Shown piece after piece: positions 25,891-33,686 of a stretch of DNA of 64,000 nucleotides. Position 1 is the first letter of the stretch. Every line of letters starts with the position of its first letter. This stretch comes from Gordonia mangrovi (GTDB lineage Bacteria; Actinomycetota; Actinomycetes; Mycobacteriales; Mycobacteriaceae). The DNA is taken from NCBI RefSeq assembly GCF_024734075.1, contig NZ_CP102850.1, forward strand, positions 1,116,001 to 1,180,000. The letters are read 5' to 3'. The translations under genes and the position numbers were made by a program. Under the pieces are notes generated by a model that saw nothing but the letters and a program-made list of their open reading frames with translations, was not told where the DNA came from and did no database searches.

Positions 25891-25904
25891 TACCACCGGT
25901 GGTA
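25891..25904. promoter_or_regulatory. VapB operator candidate
   Basis: TACCACCGGTGGTA is a perfect 14-bp palindrome 12 bases upstream of the vapB start codon, the expected place for autoregulation by an RHH antitoxin. Confidence 0.65.
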
Positions 25905-26036
25905 TGTGCCGCCACCGGCGACGCTGAGGCCAGGCGCCCGAAATCGGCGCCCACTCGACCGGGAATAGCGCGCAGTCATGGTGTCCTCCTTGTCATTCCG
26001 GCGGTGCTGTACTGGCGCGGGACGATCGAAAATTTT

Positions 26037-26063
26037 CTAGCACTCTTTGCGCTCGAGTGCTAG
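26037..26063. promoter_or_regulatory. CIRCE element (HrcA operator)
   Basis: CTAGCACTC, nine bases, GAGTGCTAG: this matches the CIRCE consensus TTAGCACTC-N9-GAGTGCTAA in all but the outermost bases. It lies about 100 bases upstream of the Hsp20 gene and predicts HrcA repression released by heat shock. Confidence 0.88.
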
Positions 26064-26159
26064 CGCAACGGTCGATCCAGTGCTATTTATGGAGTTGTAC
26101 AGCGAATGAGCTGCTCGTCAACGGGTGGCGGGCAGCCTTGGTTCAGGAGGTGAGTGGCT

Positions 26160-26603
26160 GTGCTTCGTTTTGATCCGTTCAGCGATGTTGATGCGCTTAC
26201 TCGGGGACTGATGACCGGTTCGATGACCGGGACCCAACGCACCCCGCGGTTTATGCCGCTGGATCTGTACAAGGTCGACGACCACTACATGCTGGTGGCC
26301 GACCTGCCCGGCGCCGATCCCGGCTCCATCGACATCAGCGTCGACAACGGCACCCTGACCCTCTCCGCGCAGCGCAGTGCGCCGTCGGACGAGGGTGTGC
26401 AGTGGCTGAGCAGCGAACGCTTCGCGGGCACCTATCGACGTCAGTTGTCGTTGGGCGAGGGCATCGACACCTCGCGCATCACCGCCGACTACGACAACGG
26501 CGTTCTGACACTGACGATTCCGCTGGCCGAGCGGGCCAAACCGCGCAAGATCGAGGTCGAGGCCAAGGGTCGTCCGGAGCAGATCGCGGCCCATGCGGAG
26601 TGA
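26160..26603 (+). CDS. Small heat-shock protein, Hsp20/alpha-crystallin family
   Basis: A 147-residue ATP-independent holdase. The alpha-crystallin domain runs from about residue 35 to 130 (DDHYMLVADLPGADPGSIDI, then RRQLSLGEGIDTSRITADYD, ending GVLTLTIPLAERAKPRKI, which carries the conserved G-V-L-T-L/I-I-P motif). GTG at 26160 has AGGAGG nine bases upstream and gives the usual MLRFDPFSD start; GTG at 26154 is too close to that site. Regulated by the CIRCE element upstream. Confidence 0.92.
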   Translation: MLRFDPFSDVDALTRGLMTGSMTGTQRTPRFMPLDLYKVDDHYMLVADLPGADPGSIDISVDNGTLTLSAQRSAPSDEGVQWLSSERFAGTYRRQLSLGEGIDTSRITADYDNGVLTLTIPLAERAKPRKIEVEAKGRPEQIAAHAE

Positions 26604-26644
26604 TGACGCGGTGACTCGGTAACCGGTTCTGTGACAAGGTTTCG

Positions 26645-26682
26645 CACTCTGGCGTGGCGGCTGGTCCGTCCACGCCAGAGTG
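26645..26682 (+). terminator. Terminator-like hairpin after hsp20
   Basis: CACTCTGGCGTGG and its exact complement CCACGCCAGAGTG flank a 12-base loop, about 40 bases past the Hsp20 stop. There is no U-run. Confidence 0.65.
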
Positions 26683-26754
26683 CGGCCATGTCATCGGTGG
26701 TTCCGCGGCAATCGCGGACAGTGGTTGACCGCCTTGCCCGCCAAGGTGGACGTC

Positions 26755-27897
26755 ATGACCGAGAACAACGCCCTTACACCGTTCCGTATCGACATCGCCC
26801 AGGCCGAGCTCGACGACCTTCGCACCCGGCTGGCGCACACCCGCCGGCCGCACCCGGTACCGGGCCGGGAGGCCCGCACCGACTTCAGCCGGGGCATCCC
26901 GCAGGCCTACCTGTCCGAGCTCGCCGAGTACTGGCGCGACGGATTCGACTGGCGTGCCCAGGAAGCAGCACTCAACGAGTACGACCAGGTCACCACCGTC
27001 ATCGACGGTCAGACCTTCCACGTCGTCCACGTGGAATCGGCACGGCCTGATGCCATTCCGTTGATGTTGAACCACGGCTGGCCGGGTTCGTTCGTCGAGT
27101 ACCTCCACCTCGTCCCGCTGTTGACCGACGAGTTCCACATTGTCATTCCGTCGCCACCCGGCTTCGGATTCTCCACGCCGCTGTCCGGCACGGGTTGGGA
27201 GCTGGCACGGACAGCCGATGCCTACGCCGAGATCATGACGCGGCTGGGGTACGAGAGGTTCGCGGTACACGGCACCGACATCGGGTCGGGGATCACCGGT
27301 CGCCTCGCGGCGACGTATCCCGACCGGGCCATCGGCACGCACATCGGCGTCGACCGCCGGATTCTGGGGTTGGTCGGCACCACATTTCCCTATCCGGAGG
27401 GACTGTCGGCCGACGAGACCGCCCGGCTCGAGGCGGTGCGCGCCACGGCGACGGCCGAGCGCGGGTATCTCGAGATGCACAATCATCGCCCCGACACCAT
27501 CGGCGCCGCGCTCACCGATTCACCGGTCGGCCTGCTCGCGTGGATCGCCGAGAAGTTCGCGACCGGGGACGTCGGCGCCTACCGGACTCCGGACGAGTCG
27601 GTGGACCGTGACCAGCTGCTGACCAACATCAGCCTGTACTGGTTCACCCGCGCCGGTGAGTCGAGCGCTCAATTCTATTACGAGGCTGAACATTCCGGGA
27701 TGGATGTGGTGATGGCCGGCAACGTGCCGTCGGGCTGGGTCGTCTTCGACACAGACCCGCTGGTGCGTCGCGCGATGGACCCGGGGCAGATGATCGGCCA
27801 CTGGACCGAGTTCGTCGAAGGCGGTCACTTCCCGGCAATGGAGGAGCCGAAGCTGCTCGCCGACGACATCCGGACGTTCTTCGGCGGACTCGCCTGA
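26755..27897 (+). CDS. Epoxide hydrolase (EHN domain, alpha/beta hydrolase)
   Basis: A 380-residue enzyme opening epoxides to diols. The N-terminal EHN domain (about residues 5-110; RIDIAQAELDDLRTRLAHTR) precedes the alpha/beta-hydrolase core with oxyanion motif HGWPGSFVEY, nucleophile loop HGTDIGSGI and the C-terminal His in EGGHFPAMEEPKLL. Family members are juvenile-hormone/microsomal epoxide-hydrolase-like. The ATG at 26755 follows AAGGTGGA. It appears monocistronic; the substrate is unknown. Confidence 0.88.
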   Translation: MTENNALTPFRIDIAQAELDDLRTRLAHTRRPHPVPGREARTDFSRGIPQAYLSELAEYWRDGFDWRAQEAALNEYDQVTTVIDGQTFHVVHVESARPDAIPLMLNHGWPGSFVEYLHLVPLLTDEFHIVIPSPPGFGFSTPLSGTGWELARTADAYAEIMTRLGYERFAVHGTDIGSGITGRLAATYPDRAIGTHIGVDRRILGLVGTTFPYPEGLSADETARLEAVRATATAERGYLEMHNHRPDTIGAALTDSPVGLLAWIAEKFATGDVGAYRTPDESVDRDQLLTNISLYWFTRAGESSAQFYYEAEHSGMDVVMAGNVPSGWVVFDTDPLVRRAMDPGQMIGHWTEFVEGGHFPAMEEPKLLADDIRTFFGGLA

Positions 27898-27922
27898 CGT
27901 CACCGCCGATCAGAGCGGCGGG

Positions 27923-28192
27923 CTACTCCGGTGTTTCGTGGGTGACGGCCTTGTAGCCCCGGGCGCCGGCCCGGTCGATCGCCGCCTTCACCACTCCGTA
28001 GATCAATCCCTGCAGCGCTGCCGCGGCAAGAACCTCTCTGGTGCTGCGCTGCAGGTCTTTCGGGTTCGGCGCGTCGGGCTCGTCGGAGAACTGCGCCCAC
28101 ACCTTGTTGAAGACCGCGCCGGCAGCCATGCCGCCGAGGATGCTGATGCCGAGCGCGAGTGGCTTGTACAGGGTCTTGGAGACGTTGCTCAT
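27923..28192 (-). CDS. DUF4235 membrane protein
   Basis: An 89-residue protein of the DUF4235 family, with a membrane segment at residues 12-30 (LALGISILGGMAAGAVFNKV) and an amphipathic or second hydrophobic segment (LAAAALQGLIYGVVKAAIDR). It is the last of four same-strand small genes (29020 to 27923), a set common in actinobacteria beside Holin-X and DUF3618 proteins. Function unknown; an envelope or cell-surface role is suspected from context. Confidence 0.8.
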   Translation of the reverse strand: MSNVSKTLYKPLALGISILGGMAAGAVFNKVWAQFSDEPDAPNPKDLQRSTREVLAAAALQGLIYGVVKAAIDRAGARGYKAVTHETPE

Positions 28193-28202
28193 CTGACCAT
28201 TC

Positions 28203-28436
28203 CTATCGAAGTTTCCGGCGGATCACCACGACCGCGCCGACGGCGAGTACCGCGGCGGCCACGCCGATCAGCAGCTGCTGGTTGTCGCGGGCGGTCGCGG
28301 TTGCCGACTGCACGGTGCGGTTGGCAGCGTCCTGCGCACGCGCGCGAACATCGAGTTTGTCGGTGAGGGCGTCCACGGTCTGGGCGAGCTCTTCGCGCTG
28401 CTGCTCGACGGGTGGCACGTCGTCGGGAGTGGTCAT
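28203..28436 (-). CDS. DUF3618 membrane protein
   Basis: A 77-residue protein of the DUF3618 family. The N-terminal helix (REELAQTVDALTDKLDVRAR) is followed by a Gln/Ala-rich linker and a C-terminal transmembrane helix (LLIGVAAAVLAVGAVVVIRR). It overlaps the Holin-X gene by ATGA and lies 10 bases from the DUF4235 gene. Function unknown. Confidence 0.8.
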   Translation of the reverse strand: MTTPDDVPPVEQQREELAQTVDALTDKLDVRARAQDAANRTVQSATATARDNQQLLIGVAAAVLAVGAVVVIRRKLR

Positions 28437-28831
28437 CGCAGATGCTCCTTCACGGTGTCGACGTCGCGCTGCACGCTAGCGGCGGTGTGTTGTGGCGCGG
28501 GTGGAACGGCAGCCTTCGCGCGTCGCGCGCCGATCGCGGCCACGATGGCGCCGATGACCAGCAGGATCGCGCCGACGATCACCGCCGACAGCCACGGATC
28601 CACCGCGTTCGCCAAGCCGAGGACGGCGGCGGCCACGAAGGTCGCGAGGGCGAAGAACAGCAGCAGCGCCCCGACGCCGGAGACCCCGACGCCCACGCCC
28701 AGGCGCGTGCTCTTGGTCTTCACCTCATCGAGGGCGTCGCGGATCTCGGTCTTGACCAACGTAGTGGTCTGGTGCTGCAGGCGCTCGACGAGCTGGACGG
28801 TCGAGAGATCCTGGGGCGGTTGCTCGGTCAC
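28433..28831 (-). CDS. Actinobacterial Holin-X (phage-holin superfamily III-like) membrane protein
   Basis: A 132-residue protein. An amphipathic N-terminal helix (LVERLQHQTTTLVKTEIRDA) precedes two transmembrane helices (GVSGVGALLLFFALATFVAA, then AVIVGAILLVIGAIVAAIGA). This is the usual layout of the Holin-X/DUF1469-type family, which despite the name is a conserved chromosomal gene in actinobacteria. It forms a coupled unit with the DUF3618 gene. Confidence 0.8.
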   Translation of the reverse strand: MTEQPPQDLSTVQLVERLQHQTTTLVKTEIRDALDEVKTKSTRLGVGVGVSGVGALLLFFALATFVAAAVLGLANAVDPWLSAVIVGAILLVIGAIVAAIGARRAKAAVPPAPQHTAASVQRDVDTVKEHLR

Positions 28832-28852
28832 GGTGTCATCCTCCTGGGCGAG

Positions 28853-29020
28853 TCAGTCGCGGCGCGCGTCGTCGACCAGCTGCTCGTGCTCGGCGCGTTG
28901 CGCCAGCGCGTCGTCGTCGAGGTGCTTCGGCTCTTTCGCGTGCTCGCGATGGTCGGGCGTGACCTCCTCGGTCGGGGTCATCACGTCGTCGAGATCCGGT
29001 GCATCGTTGTGATCGGTCAT
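28853..29020 (-). CDS. Small acidic hydrophilic protein
   Basis: A 55-residue, highly charged protein (MTDHNDAPDLDDVMTPTEEV to AEHEQLVDDARRD) that is probably disordered. It is 21 bases upstream of the Holin-X gene and on the same strand, so it likely heads this operon. No family recognised. A longer reading frame to 29083 has no better start. Confidence 0.5.
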   Translation of the reverse strand: MTDHNDAPDLDDVMTPTEEVTPDHREHAKEPKHLDDDALAQRAEHEQLVDDARRD

Positions 29021-29083
29021 GGGTGTCGGGTACCACCAGAGATGGATGCGAAACCCCAACGGCTCTTCGCTCAGTCCGGGCAA

Positions 29084-29722
29084 TCAGAAGTCGTACGCCG
29101 GGTCCGAATCGAGGATTCGGCCAAACATGCCTTCCAGCAGCGACAGGTCTTGGTCACCGCGGGCGGCATGGCATGCATCGTGCATTTCTCCAAGGTCTGT
29201 GCGTTGCCAATCAAGTCCGGCTGCCCGCTCGGACAGCAAGAGATCGAAGAACTCCCGTGTTGAGCGTCCGTTGCCCTCACGAAAGGGGTGGGCGAAGTTC
29301 ACGTAGTCGTAGAGGTATGTGACAACGCGAGGGAGATCCGGTCGGGCCACACTCCGAAGCCGACCAAGTCGATGAATTTCTCTGGCAACATGAACCATCG
29401 GCTGAGCAATGTTCCCAGGTGGGCAGAATGCCTCGTCGTCCTTCTCGATCCCGACGGTGCGCAGTTCTCCTGCCCAGTCGTACACATCCTGAAACAGCTG
29501 CCGGTGGATCGCGCACAGGTAGTCGAGGTAGTAGGTGCGCCGCCCGACGATCTCGGGCGCCTCTCTCAACTCCAGAACGCGTACCTCCACCAGATCATTC
29601 TCGGCATCTCTGAGGTCGTCGGGCATCGTCGCCCCAACACGATTGCGAAGGACCTCGGTTCCGGGGATGAAGTAGCCTGACCAGTTTTGGTCGAGGTCAC
29701 CCGTGTCCCAGGGTCTTGCCAC
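29084..29722 (-). CDS. Fic-domain protein (AMPylation toxin)
   Basis: A 212-residue class I Fic protein. The active-site motif HPFREGNGRSTREF (consensus HPFx[D/E]GNGRxxR) is complete, with the beta-hairpin flap region upstream (GIEKDDEAFCPPGNI). Fic toxins transfer AMP to Tyr, Ser or Thr of targets such as DNA gyrase and topoisomerase IV. The GTG start at 29722 has AGGAG upstream and follows the antitoxin stop by six bases. Its antitoxin is the VbhA-like gene at 29729. Confidence 0.88.
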   Translation of the reverse strand: MARPWDTGDLDQNWSGYFIPGTEVLRNRVGATMPDDLRDAENDLVEVRVLELREAPEIVGRRTYYLDYLCAIHRQLFQDVYDWAGELRTVGIEKDDEAFCPPGNIAQPMVHVAREIHRLGRLRSVARPDLPRVVTYLYDYVNFAHPFREGNGRSTREFFDLLLSERAAGLDWQRTDLGEMHDACHAARGDQDLSLLEGMFGRILDSDPAYDF

Positions 29723-29728
29723 CTGCTC

Positions 29729-29911
29729 CTACTGGATGTTGTAGCGGCGACGCACCCGATCACCGAGTTCCGCGACGCTGATCGTCCCGCGAGCGTACGC
29801 CCGCTGATCAGCCCGGGTGGCGTCCGTACTTCGCGCACCCTCTAATTCTGAGCTGTGACGGATCTTGCGGATGGTGCGGACCCGTCGCTGGGCCTTTTCC
29901 ACTTCGCTCAT
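29729..29911 (-). CDS. VbhA-like antitoxin of the Fic toxin
   Basis: A 60-residue helical protein directly upstream of the Fic gene. It carries SSELEG, matching the inhibitory motif (S/T)xxxE(G/N) whose Glu blocks the ATP gamma-phosphate site of class I Fic toxins. The C-terminal ADQRAYARGTISVAELGDRV fits the antitoxin_VbhA family. Together the two genes form a class I Fic toxin-antitoxin module. Confidence 0.85.
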   Translation of the reverse strand: MSEVEKAQRRVRTIRKIRHSSELEGARSTDATRADQRAYARGTISVAELGDRVRRRYNIQ

Positions 29912-30009
29912 GCCGACTCCTATAACCGGTGATCTTTTCGATGGTAGTCGACCCCGGCGACGCTGCCGCTAGACCTTCCGATGGCGTGGTGTTCGCCGTA
30001 CCGTGGCGG

Positions 30010-30110
30010 TCAGGCTCGGGAACGCGGGTCGGCTCCGATCGCGCGGGTCGTCTCAGGTCGCGCGGGTCGTCGACGGGCCGCGTTCTCCGAGGCGACCCGC
30101 GGGATCGGAA
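30010..30110. repeat. GC-rich inverted-repeat element, copy A
   Basis: Arms GCTCGGGAACGCGG (about 30015-30028) and CCGCGTTCTCCGAGGC (about 30079-30094) pair almost fully; CGCGGGTCG and CGACCCGCG form a second, overlapping pair. GCGCGGGTCGTC also occurs as a short direct repeat inside. The sequence resembles the hairpin at 32438-32493. It lies beyond the 3' end of the DUF2235 gene. Confidence 0.6.
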
Positions 30111-30143
30111 TGGGCCCGCGGCACCCGAGGGCGGCTGGGTACC

Positions 30144-31256
30144 TCACCTGTCGAACGGCGACCGATACGGTTGCGCGCCATGGCGCGTCGCCTCGACGCG
30201 ATGTGCGACGCTTGGGTGTAGGACATCGTCGGATCTGGGCCGGCGATCGCGCCACCCACCTGCCAGGCGCCACCCTCTCGTATTGGGGACGATCTCACCG
30301 AGCGCAACCTCATCGTCGAGCGGCGTCCCGAACTTCACGCCGAGCATCCGCCGGTACGCCTTCTCGTCGACGCGAACACCGCCAGAGTGAGCTTCGTCGA
30401 TCATCCACGCGAGGGCGATGTCGGGTAGGCGGCTGTCCTCGCGACACTGGCCGCCGACGTCGCCGTGCACGCCGGCGAACCACACTTCCTGCACGTCCCG
30501 ATCAGCGGTGGCCTCCGCGGCGAATCGGTATTCGGCGAAGGGACGTCGGCGTTCGTCGATGGCCAGAGCATGCCGCGCGGTCTGCACGTTGTCGATGTTG
30601 GCGGTGAACGGCCAGCGGGCCACCTCGAACCGGGCGCGCAGATTGAGCCAGCCAACCGACTTCACGGTGTCCCAGACACCCAGGAACCGAACCTGTTTGG
30701 TGTTGCGGAACGGTCCCGGGAAATCCGGGTTGCCGAACTTGGTGCGGAAGTCGTTGCGCAGCTTCCAGAATTCCTTTTCCGCGCCACGGTCGGCGGGCCC
30801 TTCGGCTGAATCCGAGTTGGGACCCGACCGCGTGTAGAGCTTCAGCGCGTAGGGCACCAGGTTGACGGCGTCGGCGTGCAGGAGTCCGACGGTGCGCAGC
30901 ATCCCGGTCAACGCGCGCGCCGTGTAGGCCCCGCGCGAGAAGCCGAACACGAAGATCTGATCGCCAGGTCGATACCGCTGGCACAACCAGGTGTAGGCCT
31001 CCTCGATGTTGTCGCGGATGCCGAAGCCGGCCACCATTCCCGCGACCCGCGTCAGCGCCCGACCCGTCTGCGTGACCGCGGCGCGCGACCCCATCGTGCC
31101 GACGCCCGGGTCGTAGTAGACGAGCTGGGTGTGGTCTTTCACGCAGACGTCGAACATCCGCGCGACGTTGGTGAAGCCGGTCTCGGGTTCGTTGGTGGTG
31201 CCGTCCAGGCAGATCACCAGGGTGCGGGGGGTGGGTTCGGGGTCGTCGTTGGGCAT
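30144..31256 (-). CDS. DUF2235 alpha/beta-hydrolase-fold protein (Tle1-like phospholipase domain)
   Basis: A 370-residue protein of the DUF2235 family, which includes the Tle1 phospholipase effectors of type VI secretion. Early RTLVICLDGTTNEP, the nucleophile-elbow motif FGFSRGAYTAR (about residues 99-109), the FLGVWDTVKSVG segment and the His-containing GVHGDVGG are all conserved. No secretion system is nearby and actinobacteria lack type VI secretion, so a housekeeping lipid or ester hydrolase role is more likely. It has no signal peptide. Confidence 0.8.
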   Translation of the reverse strand: MPNDDPEPTPRTLVICLDGTTNEPETGFTNVARMFDVCVKDHTQLVYYDPGVGTMGSRAAVTQTGRALTRVAGMVAGFGIRDNIEEAYTWLCQRYRPGDQIFVFGFSRGAYTARALTGMLRTVGLLHADAVNLVPYALKLYTRSGPNSDSAEGPADRGAEKEFWKLRNDFRTKFGNPDFPGPFRNTKQVRFLGVWDTVKSVGWLNLRARFEVARWPFTANIDNVQTARHALAIDERRRPFAEYRFAAEATADRDVQEVWFAGVHGDVGGQCREDSRLPDIALAWMIDEAHSGGVRVDEKAYRRMLGVKFGTPLDDEVALGEIVPNTRGWRLAGGWRDRRPRSDDVLHPSVAHRVEATRHGAQPYRSPFDR

Positions 31257-31278
31257 CAGGGCTCCTCGGCGTTGAGGG

Positions 31279-31695
31279 GTGCGGCGTGTGGTGTGTGCGT
31301 TCTGTGGTGATCAGTCCATCAGATCTATGGTTTGGCCGGCGAGACGTGCAGGATCGCGGGACACGGGTCGGATCCCGCAGATTGCGTTGGAGATAGCCCT
31401 GGTCCAAACCAACAAGTCGCTGTCCGAGTTGGACATTGTCGATTTCGACAAGCCGAAGCATAGGTTCTTCAACGTCGTACCCCGTGACATCGAGGATCAG
31501 CGAACGAAGCTGAACGACGCCCTGGCCGTTGCCGATGGCTACAGTGCAGTTCAGTTCGAGACCGGCGATACGGTCAACGGGCGCACCGACGAAGCACGCG
31601 CCGACGTGATCCCGTTTGCATATCGAACGAAAGACTTTGCAGCCTTGCGATATTCGCATATCTGGGCGATGGTGCCGTCCGGATCGGGTGGCTAG
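31279..31695 (+). CDS. Hypothetical protein or remnant
   Basis: The stretch from about 31390 (VQTNKSLSELDIVDFDKPKH, continuing to FETGDTVNGRTDEARADVIP) shows third-position GC typical of coding in this genome. The N-terminal part upstream does not, so the true start is unclear and the gene may be a truncated relic. No family recognised. It lies in the otherwise gene-free 480 bases between the DUF2235 gene and the next secreted protein. Confidence 0.3.
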   Translation: MRRVVCAFCGDQSIRSMVWPARRAGSRDTGRIPQIALEIALVQTNKSLSELDIVDFDKPKHRFFNVVPRDIEDQRTKLNDALAVADGYSAVQFETGDTVNGRTDEARADVIPFAYRTKDFAALRYSHIWAMVPSGSGG

Positions 31696-31739
31696 GTTTG
31701 ATGTCGTCACTGCTCCATCAAGAGTTCTCGGAGTTCGTC

Positions 31740-32297
31740 ATGACCGGACCGAATCAGCCGCGCGGTTCCACCGGCATCCATAAGTATCGTCCTGCGCTCG
31801 TCGTTGCCGTCTCCGTGCTGGCCGCAACGCTGGCGACCGCCACCGGCACGGCATCGGCATCCCCTCGTCAACCGGCCGACCTCGACTTCGGCAGCCTCGG
31901 TCCGGGAAGTCTGGAAGGCCTTGACCTCGGTAGCCTCGAAGGGCTGCCCTTCGGCAGTCTCGACGGGCTATTTGGACCGTCACCGCCTGTGCAGCAATGC
32001 AATCAGCAGACAAAGTCCGGCGGCGAAGGTGTCACGGAGACCAGACACATCCTGGGCCGCACCGGTCCCACGGCGTTCACCCTCGACTACGAGACCGTGA
32101 ACCAGCCCGATGAGATCAAGGTCTTCTATCAGGGGCGCCTCGTCCACAACACCGGGTACGTGGGCGACAACCTGAACGAAGGTACCGGCAGCGCCCGCGT
32201 GACGCTGCCGCCCGGGGCACAGAACTACGTGGTGGTTCGGGTCACGGGACCGGAGGAAGGCACTGTGTGGGAGTACACGGTGCATTGCCCGACCTGA
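31740..32297 (+). CDS. Secreted protein with LGSLEGL-type repeats
   Basis: A 185-residue exported protein. The signal peptide has a basic start and hydrophobic core (YRPALVVAVSVLAATLATAT) with cleavage near ASA. The mature N-terminus carries short repeats (DFGSLGPGSLEGLDLGSLEG, then LPFGSLDGLFG). It is followed by a domain of about 105 residues with two Cys (VQQCNQQ and VHCPT), probably a beta-sandwich (FTLDYETVNQPDEIKVFYQG). The ATG at 31740 has GGAG six bases upstream. No named family recognised. Confidence 0.6.
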   Translation: MTGPNQPRGSTGIHKYRPALVVAVSVLAATLATATGTASASPRQPADLDFGSLGPGSLEGLDLGSLEGLPFGSLDGLFGPSPPVQQCNQQTKSGGEGVTETRHILGRTGPTAFTLDYETVNQPDEIKVFYQGRLVHNTGYVGDNLNEGTGSARVTLPPGAQNYVVVRVTGPEEGTVWEYTVHCPT

Positions 32298-32437
32298 CGA
32301 GTTTCCCGGGCTCACGCCTTCGATGACGGGAGTGCGGGGGTGGATCGTCGGTGATCCCGAGCGTGACCGCGGCGGGATGGATGCCGCTTCCAGTTGTGCG
32401 ACGACTCGGGACGCTCGCGCGGGTCGTCGTAGAGAAC

Positions 32438-32493
32438 CGGGTGGTCTCGGGGAACGCGGGCGGTCGACGGCCCGCGTTCCCCGATGCCACCCG
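32438..32493. repeat. GC-rich inverted-repeat element, copy B
   Basis: Nested perfect stems: outer CGGGTGG with CCACCCG, inner TCGGGGAACGCGGGC with its complement across a 9-base loop, separated by two-base bulges. It resembles the element at 30010-30110. It lies in the 375-base gap between the secreted protein and the GH26 gene, which otherwise shows no gene. It could work as a terminator for the gene ending at 32297. Confidence 0.7.
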
Positions 32494-32672
32494 CGTGGCC
32501 GAAGTCGACCCGCGATGCCGCCCCGCAGCGTCCTGAGTCCGACCACTTGACCATTCGAGTCAACGCCATCATCGAGCGGCGAGACCTGGCCGATGCCGGT
32601 TGAACACCAGCTGCGATGCCCACGCACCTCCCCTCCGACGACACAACGCCCGCCACCCGCCAAGATGGACCC

Positions 32673-33683
32673 ATGACGCCCGCGCCGACCTCGCACGCGC
32701 CGAAGCGCGTCTGGTCGCGTCGGGAGGTGTTGCGCACACTGTTGCTGGTCGGGTCGGTCGCCCTGCCGTTGACGGCCTGCTCGCCCCCCACCGCCGGTGA
32801 TGAGCCCGCACCCGACCGCCGCTGGGGCGCGTTCATCCCGAGTGTCCTGCCGGCCTCCGCGTCGTCGCCGTCGCCGATCGAGCAACTCGCGGTCTTGGCC
32901 GCTGCTGCGCCCGGCTTCCTGCACCGCTTTGCCGCGATCGGCGACAACGCGCCGCTCGCCGATCTGGACGCGATCGTCGACGCGGGGGCCAGTCCGCTGC
33001 TCACACTCGAACCCTGGCAGCCCGGCGGCGGCATCGAGCAGCCACGATATGCGTTGTCGCGCATTGCGGCGGGTGACTTCGACGCCGACTTCCGACGATG
33101 GGCCGCACAGCTGTCGGAGTGGGGCCGACCGGTGCTCCTGCGATTCGCACAGGAGATGAACGGCACCTGGTACCCGTGGGCGATCGGCATGAGCGGCAAC
33201 ACTGCTGCGGACTACCGGGCCGCGTGGAATCGGATGTGGAACATCTTCGACGACGCCAGCGCCGACAATGTGCGCTTCGTCTGGGCGCCCAACGTACTGA
33301 CTGACGCGACCACGGATTTCGGGGATGCCTATCCGGGTCACGGCGTCGTCGACTACCTGGCCGTCGACGGATACAACTGGGGAGATGTGCCCGGGCATCA
33401 CTGGCAGTCGGCGCCAGACCTGTTTCCGCGCAGCCTGTCTCGGCTGCGAATGATCGGCGCGAACCAACCCCTGCTGATCACCGAGGTCGGCTGCGCCGAC
33501 GGTCCATCGCCGGAACTCAAGGCCAACTGGATTCGCGACTTCTTCGCCATCGTCGAATCCGAGCCGCGGTTCGAAGCGTTCCTGTGGTTCCAGACCGACA
33601 AGGAACGTGATTGGCGATTCAACACGACGCCGGCCAGTACCGAGGCTTTCCGGGGCGGGCTGGCCGGAATCGTCGACCGGTGA
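32673..33683 (+). CDS. GH26-like glycoside hydrolase lipoprotein
   Basis: A 336-residue surface lipoprotein. The signal peptide (RREVLRTLLLVGSVALPLTA) ends in lipobox LTAC. The catalytic core matches GH26 (beta-mannanase/endo-glucanase clan): RFAQEMNGTWYPW carries the acid/base Glu and LLITEVGCADG the nucleophile Glu, with NVRFVWAPN and VDYLAVDGYNWG between them. The ATG at 32673 gives the best signal peptide. Its substrate is not shown; the window's exopolysaccharide systems are possible targets. Confidence 0.85.
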   Translation: MTPAPTSHAPKRVWSRREVLRTLLLVGSVALPLTACSPPTAGDEPAPDRRWGAFIPSVLPASASSPSPIEQLAVLAAAAPGFLHRFAAIGDNAPLADLDAIVDAGASPLLTLEPWQPGGGIEQPRYALSRIAAGDFDADFRRWAAQLSEWGRPVLLRFAQEMNGTWYPWAIGMSGNTAADYRAAWNRMWNIFDDASADNVRFVWAPNVLTDATTDFGDAYPGHGVVDYLAVDGYNWGDVPGHHWQSAPDLFPRSLSRLRMIGANQPLLITEVGCADGPSPELKANWIRDFFAIVESEPRFEAFLWFQTDKERDWRFNTTPASTEAFRGGLAGIVDR

Positions 33684-33686
33684 GCG

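Noticed and set aside
30144..31256. Type VI secretion effector
   Set aside because: DUF2235 is shared with Tle1 effectors, but there are no secretion genes, VgrG or immunity gene nearby.
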